Shown here: positions 16,565 to 25,786 of the stretch, piece by piece
Layout: every line of letters starts with the position of its first letter
How positions within the stretch are numbered: position 1 is the first letter of the stretch
Made by a program: the position numbers and the translations under genes
Notes under the pieces: model-generated
Told to the model about the DNA's origin: nothing
The model's input: only the letters and a program-made list of their open reading frames with translations
The model's database searches: none
NCBI RefSeq assembly: GCF_001267885.1
Contig: NZ_CP012382.1
Location: forward strand, 496,001 to 560,000
DNA: 64,000 nucleotides
Origin: Streptomyces ambofaciens ATCC 23877
GTDB lineage: Bacteria > Actinomycetota > Actinomycetes > Streptomycetales > Streptomycetaceae
Direction: 5' to 3'

Positions 16565-18817
16565 CTACTCTCCGTGGTCGGCGTCGGTGACGGTGCCGTC
16601 CTTGATGTACCGGGCGAGGTTCAGGTCCGGGGCGTCGAAACGCTCCCGTACGCCCTCGCCCCACAGGACGCTCTGCGTGCCCTCGTGCTTGACCAGGCCC
16701 GGGTTGATGCCGAGCTTGAAGCCGCCGGGCAGCGGCCTGCCGTCGCGGTAGGGCAGGACGTCCAGCGGCGAGCTCCCGTCGGCCGCGTAGACGACGCAGT
16801 CGGAGAGGACCGCCACCGGGTACCGCCCGGTGAACGCCGCGTGCTTGACGATCTTGCGGTGCAGGTTGACCCGGGTGCGGGAGATGACCGCCGCGCGGAT
16901 GTCCGGCCGCCACGTCGGACGGGACAGGGCACGCCACGGCTCACCCGGGCGCCATCCCTCCCCGCGAGGGCGCTCACGCAGCTTGCCCAGGCCGCCCTTC
17001 ACGGTCGCCTTGATCGCCGACACGACGATCGCCAGCTGCGGATCGCGCTTCTCCCAGCCGTCCATCGCCGCGAGGAAGTCGGCCGGGGGCAGGTCGGCGC
17101 CCACGCCCAGGTCGGCCATCGTGGTGAGGAAGGCGTCCCTCAGCCGCTGGTACCAGGCGTCCAGGTAACGGCCGTTCTCGGGGCGGACGTACGCCTCGGT
17201 CGGGCGCACCTCGTACCCCAGCTCCACCGCGTAGGCGACGGTCGGCGTCGCGTACCAGGCCGGGCCCTCGGGGCGTTCGCCCTTCGGCGTGAACGGGCTG
17301 GGCAGCAGCCCGGCGTCCAGGTCGGCCCAGCTGTCCTTGCCGACCTTCACCCGGGAGAGATCGACGTGGGAGAGATCGACCAGCCAGGAGCCGGGCAGCT
17401 TCGGGTCGAACGCCGGTGTCCTGACGTGCGTGGGCGCCCCGAGACCCACGGTCAGGCCGTTGGCACCGGCCGCGAAGGCCATGTTCACGTCGATGCCGAC
17501 GAGGTGGCGGCGCATGCATTCGTCGTCGGTGAGCGGCCTCGCCCAGTCGTACGCCTCCTCGAACAGCTTCTCGTCCGGACCGCGCACGTGGAACCGCGGC
17601 AGGTCCGCGAGGAGCGGGTGCCCGTCGGGGGCCTCGCACGGGGCGCAGTCCACGGGATCTCTGCCCAGTGAGCCCGGATTGTGCTCGGAGTGCCGGGTGC
17701 CGTCGGCGCCGGGTTCGGAGGCGCGGGTCGGGGGGTGCAGCGCGGTCATCAGTTCCAGGCCGGTCACGGCCGTGGAGCCGCGCGGCGTCATCACCCTGGC
17801 CGCGTACACGCCCAGCACGCGGGCGAGTTCCGCCGGCGGCAGGCGGTCGGCCCCACCCCAGTGCCGGGCGTCCAGCGCCTGCCAGGACGGGATGCACAGC
17901 TGCACGCAGGCCCGCTCCGCGCCGGTGGCGGGACGGTAGATCCGTGCCCACGGTCCGAACCCGCGCTTCGTCAGCTTCCACTCCGCGCGCTTCAGCTGTC
18001 TGACGGCCTTGTGCCCCTCGGGGATCCGTCCGGCCAGGCGCTCCTCATCCGTGAGGGCGGTGGGCAGGCCGTAGCGCTCCAGCGCCGACTCGGTGAGCAC
18101 CAGCAGCGGATCGGCGTCCTTGCCCGGCCCGGACAGTCTGGGCCCGCCCAGCTTCGCCTCCTTGAGCGTCCAGTCCACCAGAGCCGGGAGCGACTTGGCG
18201 GGCACGTCGAGGACGCGACCGCCCGGGCAGTACGCCAGCACCCGCCCGTCGGTACCGGCGTCGACCACGGCGAGCGGTCCGTTCTCGAAGCGCGGGTCGG
18301 TGCCGCTCGCCACAACCGCGGCCGGGGCCGCCTTCCCCGTGACCGGGCGGCGTGACGTCGACGACGGCCCGGTGGTGCGCGCCGGCCGCGGCGCGGCCGG
18401 TGGGAGGTCCGGAGGGCCGACGGAGCGGTCCCGGGTGCCCACGGTCGCCGCCGGGGACCGGCGCCCGGGCTCCGGACCCGTGAGCGGAGTCCGCGCTTCG
18501 GTCGGGGCGGGCGTGCCGGTGGGTGCGGCGGGTGCCGGGGTCGCGGCGGGCGGCTCGGCCTTCGCACCGGGTGCGGGGTAGAGCTGCGCGAGTTGTCCGA
18601 GCAGCCGCGCGTACGCCTCACGCTCCGGCCCCCGGGGCTCGGTCGGCTTCTTGCTCGACTCCCAGCCCGAAACCGTCGCCCGCCGTACCTGGAGCGCGGC
18701 GGCCACCTGATCCAGCGTCAGGCCGTGCGCGGTCCGCAGCCGCTTGCGCTCCTCCGCCGGCGGCAGCTGGGCGCGGGACGCGACCAGTGCGTCGACCGCG
18801 TCGAACAACTCGGACAT
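16565..18817 (-). CDS. tap: Telomere-associated protein
   Basis: This 750-residue protein directly precedes tpg, the standard order. Residues 20-50 (RLRTAHGLTLDQVAAALQVRR, then ATVSGWESS) form an XRE-type helix-turn-helix. A Pro/Ala-rich linker follows at about 80-175, and the large C-terminal body is characteristic of Tap. Tap binds the single-stranded 3' overhang of the replicating telomere and recruits Tpg. The length agrees with the roughly 740 residues I recall for chromosomal Tap. It shows that the replicon carrying this window is, or was, linear. A palindrome upstream (18851-18869) may be its operator. Confidence 0.9.
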   Translation of the reverse strand: MSELFDAVDALVASRAQLPPAEERKRLRTAHGLTLDQVAAALQVRRATVSGWESSKKPTEPRGPEREAYARLLGQLAQLYPAPGAKAEPPAATPAPAAPTGTPAPTEARTPLTGPEPGRRSPAATVGTRDRSVGPPDLPPAAPRPARTTGPSSTSRRPVTGKAAPAAVVASGTDPRFENGPLAVVDAGTDGRVLAYCPGGRVLDVPAKSLPALVDWTLKEAKLGGPRLSGPGKDADPLLVLTESALERYGLPTALTDEERLAGRIPEGHKAVRQLKRAEWKLTKRGFGPWARIYRPATGAERACVQLCIPSWQALDARHWGGADRLPPAELARVLGVYAARVMTPRGSTAVTGLELMTALHPPTRASEPGADGTRHSEHNPGSLGRDPVDCAPCEAPDGHPLLADLPRFHVRGPDEKLFEEAYDWARPLTDDECMRRHLVGIDVNMAFAAGANGLTVGLGAPTHVRTPAFDPKLPGSWLVDLSHVDLSRVKVGKDSWADLDAGLLPSPFTPKGERPEGPAWYATPTVAYAVELGYEVRPTEAYVRPENGRYLDAWYQRLRDAFLTTMADLGVGADLPPADFLAAMDGWEKRDPQLAIVVSAIKATVKGGLGKLRERPRGEGWRPGEPWRALSRPTWRPDIRAAVISRTRVNLHRKIVKHAAFTGRYPVAVLSDCVVYAADGSSPLDVLPYRDGRPLPGGFKLGINPGLVKHEGTQSVLWGEGVRERFDAPDLNLARYIKDGTVTDADHGE

Positions 18818-18850
18818 CCGGCACCTCCTTGGCCGGAATCCTACTGTGAC

Positions 18851-18892
18851 ACGTACGGACTCCGTACGTCGGCCGTAAACGACGCGTACGGA
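18851..18892 (-). promoter_or_regulatory. Palindromic candidate operator upstream of tap
   Basis: ACGTACGGA-C-TCCGTACGT (18851-18869) is a perfect 9-bp inverted repeat 34 bases before the tap start. A third half-site, CGTACGGA, lies at 18885-18892. The arrangement suits a dimeric helix-turn-helix regulator; Tap itself has such a domain, so autoregulation is conceivable. Confidence 0.5.
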
Positions 18893-19028
18893 GGCCTGAT
18901 CGGTTCGGTCTCCGGATGGACCGGTGGCGGCCGTGTGCGGCGGGCCTGCCCGGCCCGGCCCGGTGCGCCGGGTCAGGCCGGGGCGGCACGTGTGCGCGGC
19001 AGCCCCGCCGGGCCACGACGGCCCGCAC

Positions 19029-20363
19029 CTACCGCACGAGGCAGGGCCGCTTGGCGTCGAACTCCCAGCCGGGGACCAGGTACTGCATGCCGAGGGCGTC
19101 GTCCCGGGCGCCGAGAGCCTTCGTCCGGTAGAGCTCGTGGGCGGCGAGCAGCCGGTCCATGTCGAGCCGCACGCCCAGGCCGGGGGCGTCGGGCACCGCG
19201 ATCTCGCCGTCGACGATGCGGGGCGGCTCGACGGTGAGGCGCTCCAGGCCCTCCTGCCAGATCCAGTGGGTGTCCAGGGCGTTGTACCCGCCGGGTGCGG
19301 CGGCCCCGCAGTGCGTGACCATCGCGAGCGAGATGTCGAAGTGGTTGTTGGAGTGACAGCCCCAGGTCAGCCCCATCGCGTTGCACAACTGCGCCACGCG
19401 GACGGAACCCTGCATGGTCCAGAAGTGGGGATCGGCCAGCGGGATGGAGACCGACTGCAGGGCGAGGGCATGGGTCAGCTGCCGCCAGTCGGTCGCGATC
19501 ATGTTGGTCGCGGTGGGCAGCCCGGTCGCGCGGCGGAACTCGGCGAGCACCTCGCGCCCGGAGTAGCCGTTCTCCGCACCGCAGGGGTCCTCGGCGTAGG
19601 CGAGCGTGCCCACCAGGGGCGCGCACAGTTCGACGGCTTCCTTCAGGGACCAGGCGCCGTTGGGGTCGAGGGTGACACGGGCCTCGGGGAAGCGGTCCTT
19701 GAGCGCGCGTACGGCCTTGACCTCCTCGGCACCGTCGAGGACGCCGCCCTTGAGTTTGAAGTCGCGGAAACCGTAGAGATCGTAGGTGGCTTCGGCCTGG
19801 CGGACGATCGCCTCGGGGGTGAGGGCCTCCTCGTGGCGGATCCGGTACCAGTCGGTCTCCGCGTCGTGGCCGCGCACGTACTCCAGATCGGTGCGGTCGG
19901 GGTCGCCGACGTAGAAGAGGTAGCCGAGCACCCGTACGGAGTCCCGCTGCCGGCCGTCTCCGAGCAGGGCGGCGACCGGCACGTCGAGGTGCTGGCCCAG
20001 GAGGTCGAGGAGCGCCGACTCGACGGCGGTGACGGCGTGGACCGTGGTCCGCAGATCGAAGGTCTGGGCGCCGCGTCCGCCGGAGTCACGGTCGGCGAAG
20101 CGGTCACCGATCTCGCGAAGGACGCGCTTGTAGTCACCGACCTTCGCGCCGACCACGAGGGATTCGGCGTCCGCGAGGGTCCGGGTGATCTTCTCGCCGC
20201 CCGGCACCTCGCCGAGGCCGGTGCGCCCCTCGGAGTCGGTCAGGACGACGATGTTGCGGGTGAAGTAGGGGCCGTGGGCGCCGGAGAGGTTCAGTTCCAT
20301 GCAGTCGCGGCCCGCGACGGGATAGACGGAGAACGCGGTGACGGTGGGCTGGTTCTTGGTCAT
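19029..20363 (-). CDS. gudD: Glucarate dehydratase
   Basis: A 444-residue enolase-superfamily enzyme that dehydrates D-glucarate (and L-idarate) to 5-dehydro-4-deoxy-D-glucarate. Visible family features are the catalytic KxK in DFKLKGG near residue 201, the metal ligand segment TLDPNGAW near 233, [11 protein letters not shown] near 340 and [14 protein letters not shown] near 315. The length is normal for GudD. It lies 44 bases downstream of the GntP-type transporter gene, and a KdgD homologue for the next step is 3 kb away. The three genes together make the assignment strong. Confidence 0.92.
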   Translation of the reverse strand: MTKNQPTVTAFSVYPVAGRDCMELNLSGAHGPYFTRNIVVLTDSEGRTGLGEVPGGEKITRTLADAESLVVGAKVGDYKRVLREIGDRFADRDSGGRGAQTFDLRTTVHAVTAVESALLDLLGQHLDVPVAALLGDGRQRDSVRVLGYLFYVGDPDRTDLEYVRGHDAETDWYRIRHEEALTPEAIVRQAEATYDLYGFRDFKLKGGVLDGAEEVKAVRALKDRFPEARVTLDPNGAWSLKEAVELCAPLVGTLAYAEDPCGAENGYSGREVLAEFRRATGLPTATNMIATDWRQLTHALALQSVSIPLADPHFWTMQGSVRVAQLCNAMGLTWGCHSNNHFDISLAMVTHCGAAAPGGYNALDTHWIWQEGLERLTVEPPRIVDGEIAVPDAPGLGVRLDMDRLLAAHELYRTKALGARDDALGMQYLVPGWEFDAKRPCLVR

Positions 20364-20407
20364 GTCTTCTCAGGTTTCCTCGTATCAGGTGGTGCGACGG
20401 CCGGGGG

Positions 20408-21745
20408 TCACAGGCTGAGGACGTCGAGGGCCCACTCGGCCACCAGGACGCCGCCCAGGCCGAGGATCGACAGCACGGTGGTGTAGGTGGTGCGGACCTT
20501 GATCGCTTGGATGACGGAAAGGTTGAAGTACTCCTTGAACAGCCAGAAACCGGGGTCGTTGACGTGCGAGAAGGCGATCGAGCCGCAGGAGACGGCGAGC
20601 ACCATCATCTCGGGATGCACACCGCTGCCGGCGAGCAGCGGCAGCACCACGCCCGATGCCGTGACGACGGCGACCGTGGCCGACCCCAGGGCCACACGGA
20701 GAATGGCGGCGATGAGCCACGCCAGGACCACGGCGGAGATGGACCAGGAATGGGTGACGTCCTTGATGTAGTCGGATATGCCCCCTTCCACCAGAACGTT
20801 CTTGAAGGCGCCGCCGGCTCCGATGACCAGCAGGATCATCGCCATGGCCTTGACCGCCGAGGAGCAGGACTCGCTGACCTCCGCCAGGCTCCGCCCGATC
20901 CGGGGCCCGAAGGCCCAGACGGCCAGCAGGAGGGCCAGCAGGAGCGCGATCGGTGCCGAACCGACGAACGCGACGGTGTTGAGCAGGGGGCTCTCGCCGG
21001 TGGCGGCCATGTCGGTCACCGCGGCGCCGGCGATCAGGACCACGGGGAACAGTGCCACGCACAGCGACCAGCCGAGGCCGGGCATCTCCTCGTCGGTGAA
21101 CTGGCGTTCGCTGACCAGCCCTTGGGGGATGGACGGGTTCATGGCCCTGATGAACGGCAGCCGCGGCCAGAGCAGCGCGATGAACGCGCCGACCGGCACC
21201 GCGATGAACAGGCCGTAGAAGAGCGTCAGTCCCACGGAGGCGTCGAAGGTGGCCGCGACGGCGGTGGGGCCGGGGTGCGGCGGAAGGAAGCTGTGCATGG
21301 TGGACAGGGCGATCGACATCGGCAGCCCGACCCACAGCAGGTTCGCGCCGGTGACCCGGACGAGGGTGAACGCGATGGGCACGACGATGATGAAGGCGAC
21401 CTCGTAGAACATCGTCACGCCGATGAGCATGGAGGTGACGACCATGGCGACCTGGACCCAGCGCGGGCCGAAGGCGTCGAGCAGCTTGTCGGCTATGCGC
21501 TGGGCGGCACCGGAGTCACCCATGACGCGGCCGACCATGGCACCGAGCCCGATGGTGAGCATCGTGTCGCCGATCTGGCCCCCGATGCCCTCGGAGAGGA
21601 CGTCCGGGATGTCCGTCACCGGGATGCCCTGGACCACGGCGACACCGACGGCGACCAGGAGGAGGGCCGCGAAGCCGTTCAGTTTCAGCCTGGTCATGAG
21701 GAGTAGCAGAACCAGAACGCTGATTCCCACGACGAGAAGTGGCAT
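20408..21745 (-). CDS. GntP-family gluconate/glucarate:H+ symporter
   Basis: Start ATG 21745 has AAGGGGA upstream; the longer frame to 21808 adds residues with no ribosome site. The 445-residue protein is almost entirely hydrophobic, with about 12-14 membrane segments. Landmarks of the family include SFLPPHPGPTAVAATF near residue 153, GSATVAVVTASGV near 350 and FSHVNDPGFWLFKEYF near 395. GntP permeases take up gluconate and related sugar acids. Because gudD follows directly, D-glucarate or galactarate is the likely substrate, though this cannot be read from the sequence. Confidence 0.88.
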   Translation of the reverse strand: MPLLVVGISVLVLLLLMTRLKLNGFAALLLVAVGVAVVQGIPVTDIPDVLSEGIGGQIGDTMLTIGLGAMVGRVMGDSGAAQRIADKLLDAFGPRWVQVAMVVTSMLIGVTMFYEVAFIIVVPIAFTLVRVTGANLLWVGLPMSIALSTMHSFLPPHPGPTAVAATFDASVGLTLFYGLFIAVPVGAFIALLWPRLPFIRAMNPSIPQGLVSERQFTDEEMPGLGWSLCVALFPVVLIAGAAVTDMAATGESPLLNTVAFVGSAPIALLLALLLAVWAFGPRIGRSLAEVSESCSSAVKAMAMILLVIGAGGAFKNVLVEGGISDYIKDVTHSWSISAVVLAWLIAAILRVALGSATVAVVTASGVVLPLLAGSGVHPEMMVLAVSCGSIAFSHVNDPGFWLFKEYFNLSVIQAIKVRTTYTTVLSILGLGGVLVAEWALDVLSL

Positions 21746-22314
21746 GGCAGTTCCCCTTTGAACTGTGATGTGGGTGGCCGGGCCCGAACGCCGCAGGGGG
21801 TACGGCACGACTCGGGAGAGGGGCCGGAGCGGGATGCGCGGACGCGGATCTGCGGCCGTCCGAGGAGCCGGGGCGGGGTCCGGCGAGGGGACCCCGCACG
21901 GGAGGCGGCGTACCGGGACGGGCGCGGGTGGGACGGTCGGGCGGTTCGGCTTCCTGCCGCCGGCCGCTCTGGGGCCGGACGGCCGCCCCGCGCCTCACCT
22001 CACGCGTGACCGTGGTGTCCGGCGGCGACGGCTGCGGGGCGCGGATCCTCGCGGCCGTCGGCGGTGGTGCGCGGGCGGGGTGGTTCCGAGGGCGGCTGTC
22101 ACCGCCGGCTCGTCCTGCCGGACGAGATCGAGCATGGACGAATCTCCTAGACCTGGGAGGAGAGCGACAGCGGGTGCCGCCTACGGTCCGAGCCACGCGG
22201 CCGGTGGCTGAGTTGACCGTAGAGTTGCTTCTGATTCACGTCCATGTCGAATTTTGTTGCTTGCCATACCTTTCCTGGATGACCGTTTCGTGACGGCGAC
22301 GTGTCAGGGCGGGG
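21746..22314. other. Control region of the gntP-gudD operon; no gene seen
   Basis: The 569 bases upstream of the transporter contain no frame with protein-like composition. The distal part (22205-22290) is noticeably AT-richer and carries the 13-bp motif shared with the lysR-kdgD spacer, so the promoter is probably there and the leader would be long. Nothing else is recognised. Confidence 0.5.
22232..22244 (-). promoter_or_regulatory. Shared 13-bp motif, copy upstream of gntP-gudD
   Basis: Read on the minus strand this is TGGACGTGAATCA, identical to the copy at 23229-23241. Both lie in control regions of the same sugar-acid locus. This makes it a candidate binding site for the LysR regulator encoded between them. 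LysR sites often contain a T-N11-A core, and here the motif could be one arm. Confidence 0.45.
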
Positions 22315-23190
22315 TCACAGGTGTCGCAGCAGGGCTTCGAGTGCCGGATTGTCGTTGTCGGGACGCCATACGAGGCTCAGCTCGACGGGCTGCGGGTCCG
22401 GCAGGTCCACCGTCCGGAAGACGACGCCGCCATAGCGCATCCGGGCCGCGGCCTCGGGGACGAGGGCGATGCCCCAGCCGCCGTCGACCAGGGCCAGCAT
22501 GCTGTGCACCTGCGTCAGGTACTGGGTGAACGCGGGGCGAGCCCGCGCGGACCGGAAGATGCTGATCAACAGCTCGTGGAAGTAGCGGGCCTCGATGGGC
22601 GAGTACATCAGGAAGTCCTCACCGTCGAAGTCCTCGATCCGCATCGGCCCGTCGACGGCGGCCAGCGGATGAGCGGCGGGGAGGGCGGCCAGCAGCCCCT
22701 CGCGCAGTGCCGTGCGGGCGGACAGGCCGGCCCCCGTGGTCGTGGGCCTGATCAGCCCGAGATCGAGCGAGCCTTCACTGAGGGCCTTCAACTGGTCCCG
22801 GGTGACCAGTTCCTGAAGCAGGATCTCCACTCCGGGCAGCGCCGTCCTGGCGGTCTCCAGCAGGCCGCCGAGCGCGGAGTGGGCACTGGCCGCCGTGAAC
22901 CCGACGGCGATGGCCCCCGCCTCGCCGGTGGACACCTGGCGGACGGCGAGGGCCGCCTGCTCCGACTGCCGCAGGATGCGGCGGGCCTCCCCCAGGAAGG
23001 CGCGGCCTGCCGGGGTGAGCCGCACGCTCCGGTTCGTGCGGTCCAGCAACTGCACGCGCAGCTCGCTCTCCAGCAGCTGGATCTGCCGGCTCAACGGCGG
23101 CTGCGTCATGTTCAGCCGCTCCGCGGCCCGCGTGAAGTGCAGTTCTTCGGCGACGGCCACGAAGCTCGTCAGCTGGGCGAGGGTGAACAC
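22315..23190 (-). CDS. LysR-family transcriptional regulator
   Basis: GTG 23190 is preceded by GGAGAG at good spacing. The 291-residue protein has the usual N-terminal winged helix-turn-helix (FTRAAERLNMTQPPLSRQIQ, residues 19-38). A linker helix and an effector-binding domain with GFTAASAHSALGGLL and LDLGLIRP follow. It is divergent from kdgD and lies between the two halves of the glucarate locus. It therefore probably activates both in response to a sugar acid or pathway intermediate. The effector is inferred from context only. Confidence 0.88.
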   Translation of the reverse strand: MFTLAQLTSFVAVAEELHFTRAAERLNMTQPPLSRQIQLLESELRVQLLDRTNRSVRLTPAGRAFLGEARRILRQSEQAALAVRQVSTGEAGAIAVGFTAASAHSALGGLLETARTALPGVEILLQELVTRDQLKALSEGSLDLGLIRPTTTGAGLSARTALREGLLAALPAAHPLAAVDGPMRIEDFDGEDFLMYSPIEARYFHELLISIFRSARARPAFTQYLTQVHSMLALVDGGWGIALVPEAAARMRYGGVVFRTVDLPDPQPVELSLVWRPDNDNPALEALLRHL

Positions 23191-23609
23191 TGATGCTCTC
23201 CAGGTATCGCGAGATCCAAAAACTGTGTTGGACGTGAATCATTCGCGACCGTAGCGTCGGACGTGGACAGACGGCGACCTTGCGCATGCCTCGGTCGCGG
23301 CCCGCGACCGGCGGGGGCGTCGCACTTTGGAGCACGCAACCATGGTTCGAACCCGGCGCCGTCACCGGGGCGCCTCTCCGGGCCCGTCGCTGACGGGCCG
23401 GTGCCCGTCGCCCCGCTGAGGAGACCCGGCCGGACGACGGCCGGCGGGGCCCGACGTCCCACGGCCCCCGGCACGGGCGGCGTCGACACCGGACAGCCGC
23501 GCCGCTCGCGCCGGCACCACCGTGCGGCGGGCCGTCGGGCGAGGCCCGCCCGCGACACCCCCGCACTCGCGCACCGCCACCTCACCGCCACGACCTTCAG
23601 GAGCACGCC
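23191..23609. other. lysR-kdgD divergent spacer
   Basis: The 419-base spacer has no gene. The motif at 23229-23241 lies in an AT-richer patch close to the lysR start; the rest is GC-rich. The string GGTTCGAACCC at 23343-23353 looks like a tRNA T-loop, but the flanks do not form a tRNA. Confidence 0.5.
23229..23241 (+). promoter_or_regulatory. Shared 13-bp motif, copy in the lysR-kdgD spacer
   Basis: TGGACGTGAATCA, identical to the minus-strand copy at 22232-22244. It lies about 40 bases upstream of the lysR start, the usual position for an autoregulatory LysR site that also serves the divergent promoter. Confidence 0.45.
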
Positions 23610-24536
23610 ATGACGTCCTACACCCCGGAAGCACTCGGCCGCCGGATCGGCTCCGGCCTGCTGTCCTTCCCCGTGACCCACTTCCACGACGACCTGTCCT
23701 TCGACGAGGACGCCTACCGGGAGAACATCGCGCGGCTGTCCACGTACGACGTCGGCGGCCTCTTCGCCGCCGGCGGCACGGGCGAGTTCTTCTCCCTCAC
23801 CCCCACCGAGGTCGAACGGGTCGTGGCCGCCGCCGCCGACACCGCTCCCGGCGACACGCCGATCCTCGCCCCGGCCGGATACGGAACCGCGACCGCGGTC
23901 GAGTTCACCGCGGCCGCCGAACGCGCCGGCGCCGACGGCGTCCTGCTCTTCCCGCCCTATCTCACCGAAGCGGGACAGGAGGGACTGGCCCGGCACGTCG
24001 AAGCCGTCTGCCGGTCCACCTCACTCGGTGTCGTCATCTACAGCCGCGCCAACGCCGTCTACTCGGCGGACACCGTCGCCCGTCTCGCCGACACCTGCCC
24101 CAACCTGGTGGGTTACAAGGACGGCGTGGGCGACATCGACACCATGACCCGCATCCACGCCCGGCTCGGCGAACGCCTCACCTACGTCGGCGGTCTGCCC
24201 ACCGCCGAGACGTTCGCCCTGCCCTACCTCCAACTGGGCGTGACCACCTACTCCTCGGCGATCTTCAACTTCGCGCCCGAGTTCGCCCTCGCCTTCTACG
24301 CCGCCGTCCGCGAGCGCCGGCAGCCGGACGTCACACGCATGCTGACGGACTTCGTGCTGCCCTACACGGAGATCCGCAACCGGCAGGCCGGTTACGCGGT
24401 CAGCATCGTCAAGGCGGGCATGACCGCCACCGGTCACGGTGCGGGCCCCGTCCGCCCCCCGCTCACCGACCTGACCCCGCTCGAACTCGACGAGCTGCGG
24501 ACCCTGATCGCCGCTCTGCCCGCCACCGCGGCCTGA
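23610..24536 (+). CDS. kdgD: 5-dehydro-4-deoxyglucarate dehydratase
   Basis: A 308-residue member of the DapA/NAL superfamily. AGGAG lies about six bases before ATG 23610. The Schiff-base lysine is in [11 protein letters not shown] (about residue 169) and the family tyrosine in VVIYSRANA (about 143). [16 protein letters not shown] is the substrate-carboxylate loop. KdgD dehydrates and decarboxylates 5-dehydro-4-deoxyglucarate to 2,5-dioxopentanoate, the step after GudD. The usual next enzyme, 2,5-dioxopentanoate dehydrogenase, is not adjacent. The kdgD-specific rather than generic DapA call rests on context and on the N-terminal [15 protein letters not shown]. Confidence 0.9.
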   Translation: MTSYTPEALGRRIGSGLLSFPVTHFHDDLSFDEDAYRENIARLSTYDVGGLFAAGGTGEFFSLTPTEVERVVAAAADTAPGDTPILAPAGYGTATAVEFTAAAERAGADGVLLFPPYLTEAGQEGLARHVEAVCRSTSLGVVIYSRANAVYSADTVARLADTCPNLVGYKDGVGDIDTMTRIHARLGERLTYVGGLPTAETFALPYLQLGVTTYSSAIFNFAPEFALAFYAAVRERRQPDVTRMLTDFVLPYTEIRNRQAGYAVSIVKAGMTATGHGAGPVRPPLTDLTPLELDELRTLIAALPATAA

Positions 24537-24646
24537 CCCGGACACCGGCCACGGCCGGGCGCTACGTCCGCTCAGGGACTGCATCAGGGGACACTCACCT
24601 GGTACAACAGGTCAGTGCGGCTCACCGGGGAACAGAGGTCGGTCAG

Positions 24647-25642
24647 GTGAACGGCGTCGATGCCCGCGGTGGGCAGCACTGCGAGACGACCGCTCTGGGA
24701 GTGTTGCTGCGCTCCCAGGGGCTCGACCTGTCCGAACCCATGCTCTTCGGCCTCGGCCGCGGTCTGTCGTTCGTCTACTGGGACAGCAAGCGCCTGGAGT
24801 TCCCCTTCCTCGGCGGACGGGTCAAGCCGTTCGAGCTGACCAGGAACCTGGCCACGGGACTCGGGCTGGACCTCCGGGTCCAGGAGACGACCTCGGCCCG
24901 CAGGGCATGGGCGAACGTGACGGCCCACCTCGACGCCGGCCGCCCGGTCGGACTGCAGCTCGACAGCTACCACCTGGAGTACTTCGGGTCGAAGGTGCAC
25001 TTCGGTGGCCATGTCGTCGCCATGTACGGCTACGACGAGCGCGACGCCCACCTGGTGGACACCGAACAGCAGGGCGGCGCGGTGACCACCAGCCTGACCA
25101 GCCTCGCCCGGGCCAGGGCCGCCCGCGGCCCGATGAGCGCCAGGCACCGGTCCTTCACCCTCACCGCGCCGCACGACCGGCCCTCTTTGCACCGGCGGAT
25201 CGTCCCCGCCATCACCGCCTGCGCCGACGCCTTCCTCGACCCGCCCATCGCCAACCTGGGACACCGCGGCGTCGAGAAGGCCGGGAAACTGGTCCCGACA
25301 TGGCTCCGGCGGACCGACGCCCCGGAGCGGCACCTGCCGCAGGCCGCCCTCCTGATGGAGAAGGCCGGCACCGGCGGCGCCCTGTTCCGCAACCTCTACC
25401 GCGACTTCCTCGCCGAGTGCACGCGACTGCTCGACAGCGGCCACCTGCGCACCGGCCACCGGCTGTACACCGAGGCGGCGACCCTGTGGACGGAGACCGC
25501 GGCGCTGATCGCGAAGGCCGGTGAGACACACGACGAGCGGTGCCTCGTGCGGGCGGGCGCCACCCTGTGCGAGCTGTCCCGCCTGGAGCGCGAGGCCATG
25601 CGGGCGCTGAGCCGCCTGGGGAGCGACACGGCGATCAGGTGA
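24647..25642 (+). CDS. BtrH_N-like (butirosin H-type) protein
   Basis: The best start is GTG 24647, placing the conserved block at residues 9-40. This is GGQHCETTALGVLLRSQG followed by MLFGLGRGLSFVYW, the characteristic N-terminus of BtrH-type proteins. BtrH transfers an acyl chain from a carrier protein to an aminoglycoside; the conserved Cys (about residue 11) and HFGGHVVAMYGYDE (about 118) belong to a papain-like fold. The C-terminal 180 residues are helical and unassigned. No acyl carrier protein or aminoglycoside gene lies nearby, so the substrate is unknown. The upstream ribosome site is weak (AGAGG). Confidence 0.75.
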   Translation: MNGVDARGGQHCETTALGVLLRSQGLDLSEPMLFGLGRGLSFVYWDSKRLEFPFLGGRVKPFELTRNLATGLGLDLRVQETTSARRAWANVTAHLDAGRPVGLQLDSYHLEYFGSKVHFGGHVVAMYGYDERDAHLVDTEQQGGAVTTSLTSLARARAARGPMSARHRSFTLTAPHDRPSLHRRIVPAITACADAFLDPPIANLGHRGVEKAGKLVPTWLRRTDAPERHLPQAALLMEKAGTGGALFRNLYRDFLAECTRLLDSGHLRTGHRLYTEAATLWTETAALIAKAGETHDERCLVRAGATLCELSRLEREAMRALSRLGSDTAIR

Positions 25643-25786
25643 CGCGGTGCGTCTTCGCCGGCGCGGCGGCACGCACGCCCCCGCCCGCGGCACGCACGCC
25701 CCGGCCGGCACCGCCGGGCCGTCGCACGCTCCACGGCCCGGTCCACGGGATGCCGGTCCTTGCGGCGTCACCGCGCACGCGACCGG

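Noticed and set aside
23335..23360. tRNA-like T-loop GGTTCGAACCC
   Set aside because: The flanking bases do not pair as a T-stem, and no acceptor stem, D-arm or anticodon arm can be drawn.
24647..25642. Aminoglycoside biosynthesis cluster around the BtrH_N-like gene
   Set aside because: No carrier protein, aminotransferase, glycosyltransferase or 2-deoxyinosose synthase gene lies nearby.
25655..25720. Repeated GGCACGCACGCCCC in a convergent spacer
   Set aside because: Two short copies in GC-rich sequence with no hairpin strong enough for a terminator call.
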